A DNA stretch of 6,600 nucleotides from Terrisporobacter mayombei (lineage in GTDB: Bacteria > Bacillota > Clostridia > Peptostreptococcales > Peptostreptococcaceae). The notes beneath the pieces were generated by a model. The model was not told the DNA's origin. It searched no databases and saw nothing but the letters and a program-made list of their open reading frames with translations. The stretch spans positions 1 to 6,600 of the forward strand of contig NZ_JACRYU010000002.1 in NCBI RefSeq assembly GCF_014333445.1. The letters run 5' to 3'. A program made the translations under genes and the position numbers. Of this stretch, positions 5,942 to 6,600 are shown piece after piece; within the stretch, counting starts at the first letter, position 1; the number at the start of each line of letters is the position of its first letter.

Positions 5942-6172
5942 ATGAAAAAAGTAGAAATGTATACTAGTGATACTTGCGGACAATGTAAAATAGCAAAAGA
6001 ATTTTTTAAAGAAAATAACATAGAATATGTAGAATATAATATATCTTCTAATCAAGAATATAAAAGAGATCTAATAAAAAAAGGATATTTATCAGTACCA
6101 ATTATAGTTATAGATGGACAAGATATATTAGGTTTTGACTTAAAAAGAATTAAGCAATTAACTGGAATATAA
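5942..6172 (+). CDS. Glutaredoxin/NrdH-like thiol redoxin
   Basis: This 76-residue protein has the compact thioredoxin-fold layout of glutaredoxin-like redoxins: strand KVEMYTS, the dithiol motif C12-G-Q-C15 at the start of helix 1, a second strand VEYNIS, and the cis-proline motif SVPIIVIDG with P53, followed by GFD and a final helix. Such proteins reduce disulfides of partner proteins in the cytoplasm. C-x-Q-C is seen in NrdH, the reductant of class Ib ribonucleotide reductase, but the NrdH hallmark SGFRPD is absent and no nrd gene is nearby, so a YruB-type glutaredoxin-like role is equally possible. AAGGAGA at 5928-5934 fixes the start. No clear terminator follows before the rRNA promoters. 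Confidence 0.85.
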   Translation: MKKVEMYTSDTCGQCKIAKEFFKENNIEYVEYNISSNQEYKRDLIKKGYLSVPIIVIDGQDILGFDLKRIKQLTGI

Positions 6173-6268
6173 GTATTTATATTAGGTAAATTTGAATTTA
6201 AAAGTATAAAAAAGTAAAAAGAGTAAACACTAAGGTTAGAAAAAAATAAAAAAATATTGAAAAAAGTA

Positions 6269-6297
6269 TTGACCATATAATAATATGATGATATAGT
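6269..6297 (+). promoter_or_regulatory. rRNA operon promoter P1
   Basis: TTGACC (6269-6274), a 17-bp spacer and TATAGT (6292-6297) form a near-consensus sigma-A promoter. A-rich sequence (6241-6265) directly upstream resembles an UP element. Transcription would start around 6301-6305, at a small hairpin. Confidence 0.75.
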
Positions 6298-6302
6298 ATT
6301 AC

Positions 6303-6323
6303 TTGTCCTTGAGACGGGGACAA
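6303..6323 (+). other. Hairpin at the P1 transcription start
   Basis: TTGTCC (6303-6308) and GGACAA (6318-6323) pair over 6 bp, with two more possible G-U pairs, around a GAGAC-containing loop. It is among the few GC-rich spots in the leader and lies between P1 and P2. An A-tract, not a T-tract, follows, so it is not an intrinsic terminator. P2 has no counterpart. Confidence 0.4.
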
Positions 6324-6352
6324 AAAAACAACGAAAACTTGGGAAAAAGTTA

Positions 6353-6381
6353 TTGACAGATAAGTTGTTAGATGATATAGT
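6353..6381 (+). promoter_or_regulatory. rRNA operon promoter P2
   Basis: A perfect -35 box TTGACA (6353-6358), a 17-bp spacer and TATAGT (6376-6381). The start would be near 6385-6389. It shares its -10 and start region with P1. Confidence 0.85.
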
Positions 6382-6435
6382 ATTACTTGTAAAAAACGAC
6401 GATCAATAACTTGAAAAAAGTTTTAAAATAAGTTG

Positions 6436-6464
6436 TTGACAAAGAAAAACAGCTTTGGTAAAAT
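6436..6464 (+). promoter_or_regulatory. rRNA operon promoter P3
   Basis: A perfect -35 TTGACA (6436-6441), a 17-bp spacer and -10 TAAAAT (6459-6464), with TGG just before the -10 giving an extended -10 motif. The predicted start falls on G6471, which would suit GTP-sensitive rRNA control in Firmicutes. A 6-bp inverted repeat, CAGCTT (6450-6455) and AAGCTG (6469-6474), flanks the -10 box. Confidence 0.85.
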
Positions 6465-6470
6465 AAAGAA

Positions 6471-6600
6471 GCTGAAACAAATAAGAACTTTGAAAATTAA
6501 ACAGTAGGTTAACAATAAATTAATTCTTTAAGAATTAAACACAAACAAACCAAGCCAGATATTCAGATAATGATTAGTCTGAGCAGGTAACAACTTTTAT
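6471..6600 (+). other. 16S rRNA leader with boxA-like antitermination motif
   Basis: The transcribed leader downstream of P3 contains GAACTTTGAAAATT (6485-6498), which resembles the boxA element (TGCTCTTTGAAAA) used by Nus factors for rRNA antitermination. A 9-bp hairpin, TTAATTCTT (6520-6528) with AAGAATTAA (6530-6538), follows. The last bases, GGTAACAACTTTTAT, look like the sequence just before a 16S gene. The 16S 5' end itself is not in the window; it is inferred from the strong tandem promoters and boxA. Confidence 0.7.

Larger units (their letters stand above)
6287..6390 (+). repeat. 20-bp direct repeat covering the -10 regions of P1 and P2
   Basis: GATGATATAGTATTACTTGT occurs identically at 6287-6306 and 6371-6390, 84 bp apart. 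Each copy holds the TATAGT -10 box and the expected start site. The -35 boxes are also exactly 84 bp apart, so P2 and P1 look like a duplicated promoter module. Confidence 0.9.

Noticed and set aside
4179..6172. Defence, mobile or toxin-antitoxin system in the accessory segment
   Set aside because: The genes are a GT28 glycosyltransferase, a redoxin and a small charged protein; no nuclease, toxin, integrase, transposase or terminal repeat pattern is visible.
5840..6276. Two minus-strand frames (71 and 74 residues) over and around the redoxin gene
   Set aside because: Phe/Tyr/Ile-rich translations of A/T-rich DNA complementary to the redoxin gene and its flanks, without initiation signals.
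6276..6281. Perfect TATAAT within the P1 spacer as an additional promoter
   Set aside because: The nearest -35-like sequence, TTGAAA at 6257-6262, is only 13 bp upstream, too short for sigma-A. The TTGACC-N17-TATAGT pair explains the region better.

Overview
The window is strongly AT-rich chromosomal DNA from a low-GC Firmicute. The gene order, a large Bacillus-type SRP RNA, AGGAGG-type ribosome binding sites and two flanking rRNA operons point to the class Clostridia. A member of the Peptostreptococcaceae, such as Clostridioides difficile or a close relative, is the best fit. The genus is inferred from synteny and the look of the sequence, not from a database search. Most of the content is conserved housekeeping DNA of the kind found near the replication origin.

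Left edge (1-481): the tail of one rRNA operon, with a short spacer and 5S rRNA whose extended end helix runs into a T-tract. A 310-base gene-free stretch follows. It holds a parS-like inverted repeat (298-313) and a good promoter for tadA. Information-processing block (482-4178, + strand): tadA (tRNA wobble deaminase), tRNA-Ser(GGA) starting at the base after the tadA stop codon, SRP RNA (ffs) with a terminator, then dnaX (clamp loader), ybaB/ebfC (nucleoid protein) and recR (recombinational repair), closed by a hairpin terminator that includes the recR stop codon. This matches the Bacillus subtilis order yaaJ(tadA)-scr-dnaX-yaaK-recR. The synteny ends at recR: no recognisable yaaL or bofA follows.

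Accessory segment (4179-6172): a small, highly charged 72-residue protein of unknown function with its own promoter. It is convergent with a UgtP/MGDG-synthase-like glycosyltransferase on the minus strand, and one 14-bp hairpin lies between them. The glycosyltransferase is divergent from a 76-residue CGQC glutaredoxin/NrdH-like redoxin, across an intergenic region that carries an 11-bp inverted repeat.

Right edge (6173-6600): three tandem sigma-A promoters, each with a 17-bp spacer, followed by a leader with a boxA-like motif. This is the control region of a second rRNA operon. Its 16S gene should begin just beyond the window.

I see no prophage, insertion sequence, CRISPR array or defence system, and no convincing new multi-gene system. 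The most notable signals are an A7 run at the start of the DnaX C-terminal domain where slippage in either direction would give a gamma-sized product, the duplicated rRNA promoter modules, the parS-like site, the zero-gap tadA/tRNA-Ser junction, and the loss of the yaaL-bofA synteny.
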